From positions 124,001-188,000 of the forward strand of contig NZ_JAJQPD010000003.1 in NCBI RefSeq assembly GCF_021228295.1: a stretch of 64,000 nt of DNA. The letters run 5' to 3'. The first letter of the stretch is position 1. Every line of letters begins with the position of its first letter. The notes beneath the pieces are model-generated. The model saw only the letters and a list, made by a program, of their open reading frames with translations, did no database searches and had not been told where the DNA came from. Source of the DNA: Agromyces humatus (GTDB lineage: Bacteria; Actinomycetota; Actinomycetes; Actinomycetales; Microbacteriaceae). Both the position numbers and the translations under genes were made by a program. Below are positions 25,097 through 34,300 of this stretch, one piece after another.

Positions 25097-25241
25097 GGCT
25101 CACCTTCAACGGAATTCGAGTCTGCGAAAGTTTACCTTCCGCCCCGGCCACGTTTCACTTAGTGGCGGACGGGAGGCCCCCCAATTGAGGTGCCATGCCG
25201 CCCGGGACATCCGGTCGACTCGAACTCAGCACCGCGCGTCC

Positions 25242-25847
25242 TCAGCTGCCCGCGGAACCCGCCTCGGTCACGCCGACATCGGTGCGGTGGAAGTTCTGGA
25301 ACGACCTCGACGCCGTCGGCCCCCGCTGGCCCTGGTAGCGGTTCGCGTACTCGGCCGATCCATAGGGCCGCTCGCTCGGCGACGACAGCCGGAAGAAGCA
25401 CATCTGCCCGATCTTCATGCCCGGCCACAGCTTGATCGGCAACGTCGCCACGTTGCTCAGTTCGAGGGTGACGTGGCCCGTGAAGCCCGGATCGATGAAG
25501 CCGGCGGTCGAGTGCGTGAGCAGTCCGAGGCGCCCGAGTGAACTCTTGCCCTCGAGGCGCGCCGCGACATCGTCGGGCAGGGTGACCGCCTCGAACGTCG
25601 ACGCGAGCACGAACTCGCCCGGGTGCAGGATGAACGCCTCATCGGGCCGCACCTCGATGAGGTGCGTGAGCTCGGGCTGGTCTTCGGCAGGATCGATGAA
25701 CGGGTACTTGTGGTTGTCGAACAGCCTGAAGTAGCGGTCGAGACGCACGTCGATGCTGCTGGGCTGCAGCATGGCCGGTTCGTGGGGTTCGAGCCGGATG
25801 CGCTCGCGCTCGAGCTCGGCCCGGATGTCGCGATCTGAGAGCAGCAC
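25242..25847 (-). CDS. dcd: dCTP deaminase (possibly bifunctional dCTP deaminase/dUTPase)
   Basis: A 201-residue dCTP deaminase converting dCTP to dUTP (and to dUMP in bifunctional forms) in the cytoplasm for thymidylate synthesis. Hallmarks are [43 protein letters not shown] with the catalytic Ser/Arg, and HVTLELSN with the catalytic Glu. The C-terminal [11 protein letters not shown] is the lid region. Length fits the actinobacterial enzymes. GTG 25847 is preceded at 6 nt by a minus-strand TAGGCT, so the mRNA is probably leaderless. Confidence 0.95.
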   Translation of the reverse strand: MLLSDRDIRAELERERIRLEPHEPAMLQPSSIDVRLDRYFRLFDNHKYPFIDPAEDQPELTHLIEVRPDEAFILHPGEFVLASTFEAVTLPDDVAARLEGKSSLGRLGLLTHSTAGFIDPGFTGHVTLELSNVATLPIKLWPGMKIGQMCFFRLSSPSERPYGSAEYANRYQGQRGPTASRSFQNFHRTDVGVTEAGSAGS

Positions 25848-25885
25848 GCGCCCAGCCTACCGATCGTGGTTGGCAGGCTGGGCGC
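25848..25885. promoter_or_regulatory. Inverted repeat enclosing the dcd -10 box
   Basis: An 11-bp perfect inverted repeat, gcgcccagcct (25848-25858) with aggctgggcgc (25875-25885), directly abuts the dcd start codon. The minus-strand TAGGCT box (25854-25859) lies in the proximal arm. It could be an operator. Confidence 0.5.
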
Positions 25886-25977
25886 GCGCAGCGGATCGAA
25901 CCGACCGCCGGTCGGGTAGCGAAGCGTATCGAGACCCTTGCTACGATGGTCACCGCTGCATCTCACGGATGCCGCAC

Positions 25978-26048
25978 GCCGATGTAGTTCAATGGTAGAA
26001 CTTCTGCTTCCCAAGCAGACAGCGCGGGTTCGATTCCCGTCATCGGCT
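25978..26048 (+). tRNA. tRNA-Gly (anticodon CCC)
   Basis: A 71-nt cloverleaf. The acceptor arm gccgatg (25978-25984) pairs with catcggc (26041-26047), the D-arm is gttcaatggtagaac, the anticodon stem tctgc/gcaga (26003-26007 with 26015-26019) encloses loop ttcccaa with CCC at 26010-26012, and the T-arm is gcgggttcgattcccgt. No CCA is encoded. A TACGAT box at 25942-25947 suggests the promoter. Confidence 0.93.
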
Positions 26049-26168
26049 CTTCGTGGGTGGAGCCTGATCAGAGGCTACCGGCGCCTCCTTGCCGGAGCGG
26101 ATGACCGTCCGGGGTCGATCTGAACGTTCCGGTAGCGCGAACGTGTCGGAGATCCGAGCTCCGCGACC

Positions 26169-26759
26169 TCAGTGGGTCGTCGCGGCGTCGAGCACCGTCC
26201 GCACCGAAGGCAAAGCGGCGCGTATGCGCTCCGGCAGGGGCGTCGCATCGATCGACGGATCGGCCAACCATGCGTGCAGTTCTCTCCGAAACAGGGCGAA
26301 GCCGATCGCCGCGAGCAGGCCGGCATCCGCCGGATCGAACCCCCGCTCGGCGAGCGCGGCCGAGATCGCCTGCTGCCAACGCGCCTGCTTCGCGAGCTCG
26401 CGGCCCATCAGCGCGACATCGGAATCGATGATCGCCTGGCGCCGACGCAGTGGCTCATGAGCGGACTGCATGCGCTCGGCCAACGCACCGAGCGCACGCG
26501 CCATGAGCGGCTCCGCTGCGACCGGTCCGGTCGGCTCGGCGATCGTGGCGAGCAGCGACGGGAGCAGCAGGTCGTCCTCGGCGAACAGCACCTCCTCCTT
26601 GTCCCTGAACTGACGGAAGAAGGTCCGCGCCGTCACGCCGGCACGATCGGCGATGTCGTCGACCGTGACCGCCGAGTACCCGCGCTGCGAGAACAGGTCG
26701 AGCGCGGCGTCCGCGAGTCGGGCGCGGGAGTCGGCGGGCCAGCGGGGCATGCGACTCAT
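26169..26759 (-). CDS. TetR-family transcriptional regulator
   Basis: About 196 residues. The N-terminal helix-turn-helix is clear: RARLADAALDLFSQRGYSAVTVDDIADRAGVTARTFFRQFRDKEEVLF in outline, with the T-x-R-T-F-F-R-Q-F recognition helix. The C-terminal ligand domain is helical and Arg/Ala-rich. ATG 26759 is preferred; MTQG at 26780 would place the start inside the operator and 26750 is also possible. It is divergent from an SDR oxidoreductase and shares a short intergenic region with two matching 16-bp palindrome-like boxes, so it most likely represses the SDR gene and itself. The ligand is unknown. Confidence 0.9.
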   Translation of the reverse strand: MSRMPRWPADSRARLADAALDLFSQRGYSAVTVDDIADRAGVTARTFFRQFRDKEEVLFAEDDLLLPSLLATIAEPTGPVAAEPLMARALGALAERMQSAHEPLRRRQAIIDSDVALMGRELAKQARWQQAISAALAERGFDPADAGLLAAIGFALFRRELHAWLADPSIDATPLPERIRAALPSVRTVLDAATTH

Positions 26760-26774
26760 GCTAGCGAACCCTTG

Positions 26775-26790
26775 TGTCATGATCTGACAT
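26775..26790. promoter_or_regulatory. Operator-like box 1 (TetR)
   Basis: TGTCATGATCTGACAT, an imperfect palindrome overlapping the presumed -35 region (TTGTGT at 26773-26778) of the SDR gene. The reverse complement of box 2 matches it at 14 of 16 bases. Confidence 0.6.
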
Positions 26791-26794
26791 CACG

Positions 26795-26800
26795 CATAAT
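26795..26800 (+). promoter_or_regulatory. -10 box, leaderless type (SDR gene)
   Basis: CATAAT, 16 nt after TTGTGT and 6 nt before ATG 26807, between the two operator-like boxes. Confidence 0.55.
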
Positions 26801-26806
26801 CCAGTT

Positions 26807-26822
26807 ATGACAGATCCTGACA
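26807..26822. promoter_or_regulatory. Operator-like box 2 (TetR), overlapping the start codon
   Basis: ATGACAGATCCTGACA. Read on the other strand it is TGTCAGGATCTGTCAT, 14 of 16 identical to box 1. It begins at the SDR start codon, consistent with transcription starting there. Confidence 0.55.
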
Positions 26823-27775
26823 TCAACTCACCCACCATCCTGCTGACCGGTCCGACGCGCGGCATCGGTGCCGCCATGCTCGAGCGCCTGATCTCGCACC
26901 CGCGGCAGCCCCGACTGATCCTGCTCGCACGAGATCCGCACGCGCTCGACACGGCGGTGCGCCGTGCCCATTCGGCCGGCCGGGACGCCTTCGGCGTCAT
27001 GGTCGACCTCGCCGACCTCGGCACGGTCGACGCCGCGCTCGACGAGCTCGGCGCCCGCATCGGCCGAAGCGAGTCCCACCCTCCGGACGCCGCGATGCTC
27101 AATGCCGGCGCCCAGTTCGGCGACCGCCGCGGCACCAGCGCGCAGGGCATCGAGCAGACCTTCGCGGTCAACGTCGTCGCCCAGCACGTGCTGGTGCGCG
27201 GCATCCTGCCGCTCCTCGCACCGCGTGGCCAACTGGTGATGATGGGGTCCAGCACCCACCGCGGGCGAGCGCAGTCCTTCGGGCTGATCCCGTCGCCACG
27301 GTACGCGCCGCCCGACCTCTTGGCCGTACCGGACGGCACGGCCGAGGGAGCCACCCGGCACGCCGGCGGACGCGCCTACGCCGACAGCAAGCTCGCCCTC
27401 GTCACCCTCGCCCACGCGTTGGCGCGCCGTGCCGCGGCATCCGGCCATCGCCTCAACACGTACGACCCCGGTCTGGTCCCGGGCACCGGGCTCGGACGCA
27501 CTATGCCCGGCTACATGCGCTGGACTTGGGAGCACGTCATGCCCGCCATGTCACTCCTGCCCAAGGCGGCCACCCCGCTCACGACCGCGCGGCACGCCAT
27601 CGACCTGGTGATGGGCGACCGGCACGCCGACCTGCACGACGCGTACATCGAGCTCGGACGGATCACCCGTGCGGCAGATCGTACCTTCGACCGGGATCGA
27701 CAGGACGAGCTGTTCACCTGGATCGAGGCGCGGCACCCGGAACAACGACAGGCGCGGCCGAGCGCTGCGGCGTGA
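26807..27775 (+). CDS. Short-chain dehydrogenase/reductase family protein
   Basis: A 322-residue SDR-type oxidoreductase. The nucleotide-binding motif is ILLTGPTRGIGAAML (T-G-x3-G-x-G variant), the NAG-equivalent is MLNAGAQFG and the catalytic pair is Y-x3-K in RAYADSKLALVTLAHAL; VMMGSSTH supplies the active-site Ser. The length and the region after the catalytic Lys (YDPGLVPGTGLGR) resemble the protochlorophyllide-reductase-like/retinol-dehydrogenase-like subgroup. It is divergent from and probably repressed by the TetR protein at 26169. The substrate is unknown. Confidence 0.9.
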   Translation: MTDPDINSPTILLTGPTRGIGAAMLERLISHPRQPRLILLARDPHALDTAVRRAHSAGRDAFGVMVDLADLGTVDAALDELGARIGRSESHPPDAAMLNAGAQFGDRRGTSAQGIEQTFAVNVVAQHVLVRGILPLLAPRGQLVMMGSSTHRGRAQSFGLIPSPRYAPPDLLAVPDGTAEGATRHAGGRAYADSKLALVTLAHALARRAAASGHRLNTYDPGLVPGTGLGRTMPGYMRWTWEHVMPAMSLLPKAATPLTTARHAIDLVMGDRHADLHDAYIELGRITRAADRTFDRDRQDELFTWIEARHPEQRQARPSAAA

Positions 27776-28006
27776 GACCCGACACCCGCGCCGACGCGAC
27801 CCGATCTCCGCGACATCATGCCGGAATTCGGCACTCGAGGTGGCCTTCGATGGCTCGCTCACGGTTGACTCATGGCTCAGACCGCCGACTCACCGCTGAC
27901 GCGAGGTCTTGAGGTGTTCACGATGACTCACTGCGTTTCGCACTCATGTGGCATCGCTCCCGCCGCAGTACGCTGGGATACCCCGATCACGATCGCGAGG
28001 AATCCA

Positions 28007-28429
28007 TTGGAAGCGACGCAGCCCGCGATGTCACCGTCCGACCTGCCGGTCGAGGTGGTGCTCGATCACGCCACGGGGCCCCGACGAGCCGAGGCCGACG
28101 AACTGCTCGCGCTCTTCGGCGAGATCAGCGGCGAGCAGCCGGCCGTCTGGGCGGGCCGCATCATCGGGTTCGGAGAGGTCGAGTACCGCTACGAGAGCGG
28201 GCGTGGCGGCCGTGAACCCCTGCTCGCCTTCGCGCCGGGGCCGAGGCACCACACGATCTACCTGCCCGAGGACTTCGCGGTGCGCTGGCCCGATCTCATG
28301 ACCGGGCTCGGCACGCACCGCGCGAGCAAGGTCTGCCTCTACCTCACGCGGCTGACCGACGTCGACCGCGGCGTGCTGCGCAAGCTGCTCGAGCGCTCGC
28401 TCGCCGAGACGCGGTCGCACGCGCGCTGA
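28007..28429 (+). CDS. DUF1801 (YdhG-like) domain protein
   Basis: About 140 residues. The DUF1801 core is seen as PAVWAGRIIGFGEVEYRYESG, followed by RHHTIYLPE and KVCLYLTRLTDVDRGVLRKLL. The TTG at 28007 is chosen because a GAGGA site lies about 5 nt upstream and a TACGCT box at 27969-27974 would place the transcript start shortly before it. ATG 28028 has no ribosome site, and the longer frame to 27872 begins with non-conserved sequence. Small proteins of this fold are of unknown function. It stands alone after the SDR gene. Confidence 0.72.
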   Translation: MEATQPAMSPSDLPVEVVLDHATGPRRAEADELLALFGEISGEQPAVWAGRIIGFGEVEYRYESGRGGREPLLAFAPGPRHHTIYLPEDFAVRWPDLMTGLGTHRASKVCLYLTRLTDVDRGVLRKLLERSLAETRSHAR

Positions 28430-28439
28430 GCCTCTCGTG

Positions 28440-28476
28440 CGACGGCCGGACCCGCCGATCGCGAGTCCAGCCGTCG
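28440..28476. terminator. Bidirectional hairpin terminator
   Basis: 12-base arms cgacggccggac (28440-28451) and gtccagccgtcg (28465-28476) with one mismatch, between convergent genes ending at 28429 (+) and 28493 (-). Confidence 0.65.
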
Positions 28477-28492
28477 TCGTTCGTACGTGAGG

Positions 28493-29872
28493 TCACGCGA
28501 ACAGCACGTGCCCGATCGCCATCACGCCGCGAGGGTCGTAGGTACGGATCGCCCTGCGCAGCCGGGCACTGGTGAACTCGCCGTAGGCGTCGGCATAGTC
28601 CTCGGGGGCGAACGTGAAGTTCGGCAGGCGGTGCCCGCCGACCCACGGTTCGAGGGCCTTCACGATCGCCGAAGCGTGCGACTGCACACCGGGCACGCCG
28701 GCGATGCCGACGATGAGCAGCGAGTACGCCGCCCCGCGCGAGTCGAATGCACTCTCGTGCTCGCCGCCATGGGCGATCGCACCACCCATCTGACGCACCT
28801 CGACGAGGATCTGGGGTGACGCCGAGCCGGGGCCGTTCAGTGCGAGCAGTGCGGCGGCGGCCTCCGCGGGGAAGTCGGTGAGCACTGCGGCGGCCTCGTA
28901 CGCCGGCGTCGGGTCGAGCGGGTCGGTGTGCACCGAATCGATGGCCGTGTACGGCTTGAGCGCGACGTCGTCGAGCAGCACGGGCGCGGACTCGCGGATC
29001 GCGGCGAACCGCTTCTCCCCCTCCTCGGCCTCCCCGGTCCACACGTACCGCACCGACAGCGTGAGGCGGCCGGCGAGCGCCGGTGGCACTCCGGGGATGT
29101 CGGGCAGCTGGAACAGCGCGAACGAGGTGGTGGCGAGCTCTGGCAGGTCGGCCGACCACTGCTGCCACCGTTCGATGACGGCCGCGGCGTCGTCGCCGTC
29201 GAACCACAGCGAGCCGCCGTAGAACGTCGGCTGGTGCACGAGGTCGAATTCGATCGCGGTGACGATTCCCAGCATCCCCTTGCCGCCCCGAAGGGCGAAG
29301 AAGAGCTCGGGATGCTCCGTGGGGGTCGCTCGGCGCAGCACGCCGTCGCCGGTGACGACCTCGATGGCGCGAACCTTGTCGCTCGCCATGCCGTAGGTGC
29401 GGGCCATCGGGCCGAGGCCGCCGCCGGTGGTGTAGCCGACGATGCCGACGTCGGTGATCGACCCCGACAGCGGGGCGAGTCCGAAGGGCGCCGCCGCCTC
29501 GACGACACGAATCCACTTCACCCCGGCTCCGACACGCGCCCAGCCCTCGGGGTGCACGACGCACTCGTCGAGATCCTTCGTGACGACGAGCAGCTCGGTG
29601 ACCAGCTCGGCGATCGCGCCGTGGCCGGTGGCCTGGGGGGCGACGTGCATGCCGTTGTCGGCGGCGAAGCGAACCGCCTCGACGACATCCTGTGCGCTGC
29701 GTGCGGCCACGACGGCGGCGGGACGCACCGGGATCGCGAGGTTCCACGGCGAGACGAAGGCGTCGTACGCCTCGTCGCCGGGGACTGCCACGGTGCCGGT
29801 GGTGCGGGCATCGAGGTCGGCGAACGACGACTGGGGCAGGATCGGCTCGGTGCGAGCCTCGAGGTTGGACAT
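28493..29872 (-). CDS. FAD-dependent oxidoreductase (VAO/BBE type)
   Basis: About 459 residues of the FAD-linked oxidase fold (FAD_binding_4 plus berberine-bridge-like C-terminus). The FAD region has APQATGHGAIAELV, whose His is in the position used for covalent flavin attachment in relatives, then VGAGVKW and GYTTGGGLGPMARTYG. ALRGGKGMLGIVTAIEFDL completes it. The C-terminal NFTFAPEDYADAYG and YDPRGVM are the BBE end motif. There is no signal peptide. ATG 29872 is chosen for the GGAGGAA site before it. It lies 129 bp after a paralogous oxidase, downstream of a SARP regulator. Substrates of such enzymes range from sugars to natural-product intermediates. Confidence 0.88.
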   Translation of the reverse strand: MSNLEARTEPILPQSSFADLDARTTGTVAVPGDEAYDAFVSPWNLAIPVRPAAVVAARSAQDVVEAVRFAADNGMHVAPQATGHGAIAELVTELLVVTKDLDECVVHPEGWARVGAGVKWIRVVEAAAPFGLAPLSGSITDVGIVGYTTGGGLGPMARTYGMASDKVRAIEVVTGDGVLRRATPTEHPELFFALRGGKGMLGIVTAIEFDLVHQPTFYGGSLWFDGDDAAAVIERWQQWSADLPELATTSFALFQLPDIPGVPPALAGRLTLSVRYVWTGEAEEGEKRFAAIRESAPVLLDDVALKPYTAIDSVHTDPLDPTPAYEAAAVLTDFPAEAAAALLALNGPGSASPQILVEVRQMGGAIAHGGEHESAFDSRGAAYSLLIVGIAGVPGVQSHASAIVKALEPWVGGHRLPNFTFAPEDYADAYGEFTSARLRRAIRTYDPRGVMAIGHVLFA

Positions 29873-30001
29873 TGGTTCCTCCGGGTAGTGGTGCGGTGAC
29901 CGCACGGTGGTGCAGCGACAGCACCAACCCTGTGCCCGGGCTCTTGAGGCGCACTTGGGTACGACTTGAACCGGCTGATCCGGCTGATCCGGCCTCGGCG
30001 A

Positions 30002-31378
30002 TCACGCGTGCGGCGTGACGAACATTCCGCGGGGATCGACCTGCGCCCGCAGTGCGGCGAGGCGCTGCCATGATGCAGCCGGCCATCCGCGCCGGGCCTC
30101 TGCTTCATCGTCGGCCATGAGCAGGTACACGGATCCGGTCGACCACGGCTCGAGCATGCTCGTCACCCGACCGACCTGGGCGCGCACGGCCTCCCAGCCT
30201 GAGCCGGTTTCGGTGCCGACCGCCAGCACGAGTACCGAGCCGTCCATGCGATCCAGGGCGCCGGCGCGTGCGGACGGCCGCGAGAGCGCGCCGCCGAGTT
30301 GTCGAAGCTCGACGAAGAGCAGGTCCGACTGCGAACCGGGGCCGGCCGACGCCACGAGCGCCTCCACCGCGCGGTCAGGCAGGTCGGCGAGCATGATGCT
30401 GTTGGCGTAGACGGCGGTCGGCGCTTCCGGGTCGAGATGCAGGCGCGCGGCGGCAGCTGCAGCAACATCGGCACAGGTATCGATCTCGGGCCGAAGCGCG
30501 CGCAGCGGCGCGAGGATCCGCTCCGCCTCCGCGGAGTCGCCGAGCACGACCGAGTCGATCACGACGAGACGCCGCCCCCTGACGTCGGCGGGCAGCCACG
30601 GTTCATCGGGCGCCTGCAGCAGCCGCGCGATGCTCGTGACGGCTTCGGGCGCATCACCGGCGAACTCGGCCCAGGTGCGCAGCACCCGATCGGCGTGCTT
30701 CCAGTCCCAGGCGAGCATTCCGGCGTACACGCGTCGCACGGGCAGCAGGTCGAACTCGAGCGCGGTGACGACCCCGAAGCCGCCGCCGCCACCGCGTGCC
30801 GCCCACAGCACGTCGCTGTCGTGGGTGTCGGTGGCGCGCACGAAGGTGCCGTCGGCAAGCACGACCTCGACGGCGGTGAGCGCGCTGCACTGCAGGCCGC
30901 TCGAGCGCGCGTACCAGCTCAGGCCGCCACCGAGCGAGGAACCCACGACCCCCACGCCCGGGCTGGTCGTGTGCCGGGCCGCGAGGCGCGAACGCCCGGC
31001 TCGTTCGACCACGTCTCCCCACCGCAGACCGGCTCCGACGCGCGCGGTTCGACGCTCGGCATCGATCTGCAGCTCGGTCATCGCCGAGGTGCGCAGCAGC
31101 ACGGCATCGTCGAGCCGTCCGGCAAGCGGCGGCGCCCCGTGGCCTGTGCCCTGCGGGGCGACCTTGAGACCGACCGACGCGGCCGCACGAATCACCTCGG
31201 CGACCTCGGAGGGGAACGCGGGGTAGGCGACCGCGGCGGGCGACGCGTCGACCTGCAGGTTCCACGGCACCCTGACCTCGTCGAACGCAGCGTCACCGGG
31301 CAGGTGCACCGCACCGCCGCACAATCCCCGCAGCACCTCGGCGCCCGGGGCGGTGAGAGACGTGCGCTCAACGGCCAT
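30002..31378 (-). CDS. FAD-dependent oxidoreductase (VAO/BBE type)
   Basis: A 458-residue paralogue of the gene at 28493. It shows APQGTGHGAPPLAG (candidate covalent-flavin His), VGAGLRWGDVVERAG, GSSLGGGLSWYARSSG and AARGGGGGFGVVTALEFDL, with the terminal VDPRGMF. ATG 31378 overlaps the end of the regulator gene by 11 bp and has GAGGAAG upstream, so translation is coupled to the regulator. A longer frame to 31624 would run inside that gene. Two such oxidases in tandem under one regulator suggest successive or alternative oxidations of related substrates, but no biosynthetic partner is present. Confidence 0.88.
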   Translation of the reverse strand: MAVERTSLTAPGAEVLRGLCGGAVHLPGDAAFDEVRVPWNLQVDASPAAVAYPAFPSEVAEVIRAAASVGLKVAPQGTGHGAPPLAGRLDDAVLLRTSAMTELQIDAERRTARVGAGLRWGDVVERAGRSRLAARHTTSPGVGVVGSSLGGGLSWYARSSGLQCSALTAVEVVLADGTFVRATDTHDSDVLWAARGGGGGFGVVTALEFDLLPVRRVYAGMLAWDWKHADRVLRTWAEFAGDAPEAVTSIARLLQAPDEPWLPADVRGRRLVVIDSVVLGDSAEAERILAPLRALRPEIDTCADVAAAAAARLHLDPEAPTAVYANSIMLADLPDRAVEALVASAGPGSQSDLLFVELRQLGGALSRPSARAGALDRMDGSVLVLAVGTETGSGWEAVRAQVGRVTSMLEPWSTGSVYLLMADDEAEARRGWPAASWQRLAALRAQVDPRGMFVTPHA

Positions 31379-34300
31379 CGGCTTCCTCACGATCGGGGAT
31401 CTCGAGTCTGACATCCACGTCTTGAGCCTGACTTGAGCCGGGAGCAGTGCGACTCGCGCCGCTTCCACGCCGCGAGCATGCCGCCGCCGCGCGCTCGGCC
31501 ACGGATCGGGCGCCGCAGGCGCGGGCGTCGACGAGGGCGGCCTCCAGCATCGGCAGCGCATCGGCGTCGCCGACCTGCGGCGAACTCCCCAACGAGAGCT
31601 GTGCGCGCGCCGATTCGAGGACACACGGAGACCCGACGAGCAGTCCGACCGCCTCGTGCAGATCGGGTGCGCCGTCGGATCCCCGGAGTTCGCCGCGCAG
31701 TCGCAATGAGGATCCGAGCGACGAGTCCGCGCCCCACCGTCGCAGGATCGCCACCTCGTCGTCCATGAGCGCGACGGCCTCGTCGACCTGCCCGAGCTCC
31801 GCGAGCGCTCGGGCCTTCAGCCCACGCCAGGGAGCCCACGCGGGGTTGAAGACCATGGCTGCGCCGACCGGCGCGGAGAGCTCGTCGAGGGCGGCGGCCG
31901 GCCGACCCTGTTCGATGAGCAGCCGAGCCGCTCCCTCATGCAGCAGCCGACCGCCCTCGCCGACCCATGGCAGCTCGCGGGCGGCCTCGAGCCCTGCCGA
32001 CGCCGCCGCGAGGTCGCCTCGATCCAGCTGCACACCCAGCGTGAACGCGGCGGCGTAGGTCGCGGTGACATCGGAGATCCCCCACATCCGCTGTTGTTCG
32101 GCGGCGTCGGCGAGCGACTGGAGCGCGTCGTCGAGCCGGCCGTATCGCCATTGCATGAACCCCCGCCACAGATTGACCGACAGGGTCGTGAACAGGCCAC
32201 CGCTCGCGTGAGCGCGAGCCATGGCGCGATCCCAGAAGTCACCGACGTCCTCGTCGGCCAGCAGCAGCACGGCGGCGGCGACGACCCAGAGCAACCCGTT
32301 GTCGACTTCGAGCAACCGGTCGCCCGCCAACGCGAACCGGCACAGTTCGACCGCCCGCTCGCGGTCGACGCCGTCGCGCAGCCGTTCGTAGCCGAGCACG
32401 GCGGCCAGCATCCGCGCCCCTTCGCCGTCTCCTGAGATCTCGGGTTCGGGGCCGGCCCGATACCCGATGTCGGGAAGGCCGTGCATGAACGCGGTGATGC
32501 GGCGCAGCGCGAGCAGACCCTGGCGTTCGTCGTCGAGTCCGGCGGGCAATGCAGCGGCGGCGGCGGCCGCGAACTCCGTCGCCACCCCCGGAGGTGAAAC
32601 GAAGACATGGATTCGGGCGATGGCCATGGCGAGCCGCGCGCGCTCCCGATCGTCATCGAGCCGCACGAAGGCTTCGGAGAGGTGCCCCACCCCCGCCGGC
32701 CCGTCGACCAGGGTCTCGGCCATCCCCAACTCGACCAGTACCGCAGTGAGCGCGTCGCCCACCGGCGGCTCCTCCAGCGCCCGCCGCAGCAGGAGCACCG
32801 CCGACTCCGGGGCGCCACGGCTCGTGGCGGTGCGGGCGGCGGCGCGCAGCAATTCGACGGTATGGGCGTCTCCCCGAAGCGGTGCCGCCATGAGATGCAC
32901 CGCGACCTGCTCGGCCGCCGCCCCCTGCCGGCGCAGCATTCCGGCCGCCCGCTCGTGCAGCAGCGCCCGCTCAGCTGCGGGCATGTCGTCGTACACCGCG
33001 TCGCGGATGAGCGGATGCACGAACCTCGGGTGGTGCCCGTCGGTGAGGATCTCACTCCGACTCAGCCCATCGAGCGCACCGGCGACCTGCTGCTCCGGAA
33101 GCTCGACCAGCTCTGCCACCGTCGGCAATCCGGCGTCCGCTCCCAGCACCGCGACGCCACGCGCGGCGGCGGTGACTTCGGTCGGCATCCGGCGAAGCCG
33201 CAAGGTCACCAAGGCCGAAACGGCGCGCGAGCCGACCGCCCGTACGGTGTCGACGTGCGAGACATCGGGCGCGACGCCCTGGTCTTCGAGCGCGCGAAGC
33301 AACTGGCGCAGGAGCAGCGGGTTGCCCGACGTCATACGGTGGCACGCATCCACGAACGACTCGGCCCCCTCACCGAGCCGTTCGCGCACGAGCACGCCGG
33401 TCGCGTGTACCGACAACGGAGCGGGTCGCAGCACAGTGGCCGAGGCATCCGTCGCGACCTCGTCGATCAGTGCGTCATCGGACTCCTGCTCCCCCGTGCG
33501 CCGCGTGAGGGCGATCAGCACCGACGATCCCGCGAGCCGCCTGACCAGGTAGGCGAGGAAGCGCAGCGAGGCGGTGTCGCACCATTGCACGTCGTCGATG
33601 CAGATCATCAGACGCGCCTGCGACGACAGGTTGATCGTCAGCCGGTAGAGCGCGTGCAGGATCGCGAAGCTGCCCTGCTGCACCGGCGCCTCGGCCGCCG
33701 GATCGGCGAACACCGCCGCTGCCCCCGCAGCAGCGCCGTCGAACGCCTCATGGGCCGCGGGCCCGGTCGCGCAACGTTCGAACAACTGGCGGACGACCCC
33801 GAACGCGAAGGCCTGTTCCAGTGGACTCCCCCTGGCCGACACCACACGTACGCCGCCGCCTTCGGCGAGGCGCGAAGCCTCGGCGAGCAGCCGCGACTTG
33901 CCGATGCCCGCAGGGCCCTCGATGAGCACGCAGCCAGGTGTCCCCTCGATGAGCCCGTCGATGGCGCGCTGCAGGATGGCCGACTCCGCGACGCGGTCGA
34001 CGAGATCGGCGAAGACGGGATGTCTCGCCGGCGCGAGATCGGGCGAGGGCGACCACGGAGCCGAGGCCGGCGAGGGTGCCGAGGCCGGGGCCGCCGGCAG
34101 ATCGAGGGCCGGCGACTGTGCCAACACCGCCGACTCGAGCGAGCGCAGCGCCGACCCCGGGTCGACTCCGAGTTCCTCCGCGAGCGTCTCACGTGCCCTG
34201 CGCAGGGCGGTGAAGGCGTCGGCCTGACGCTGCGAGCGGTAGAGAGCGAGCACCAGCAGCCGCCATCGCTCCTCGCGGAGCGGGTCGTCGGCGACCAGTG

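Noticed and set aside
26049..26168. A second tRNA or small RNA after tRNA-Gly
   Set aside because: Only short imperfect stems are present and no cloverleaf can be drawn.
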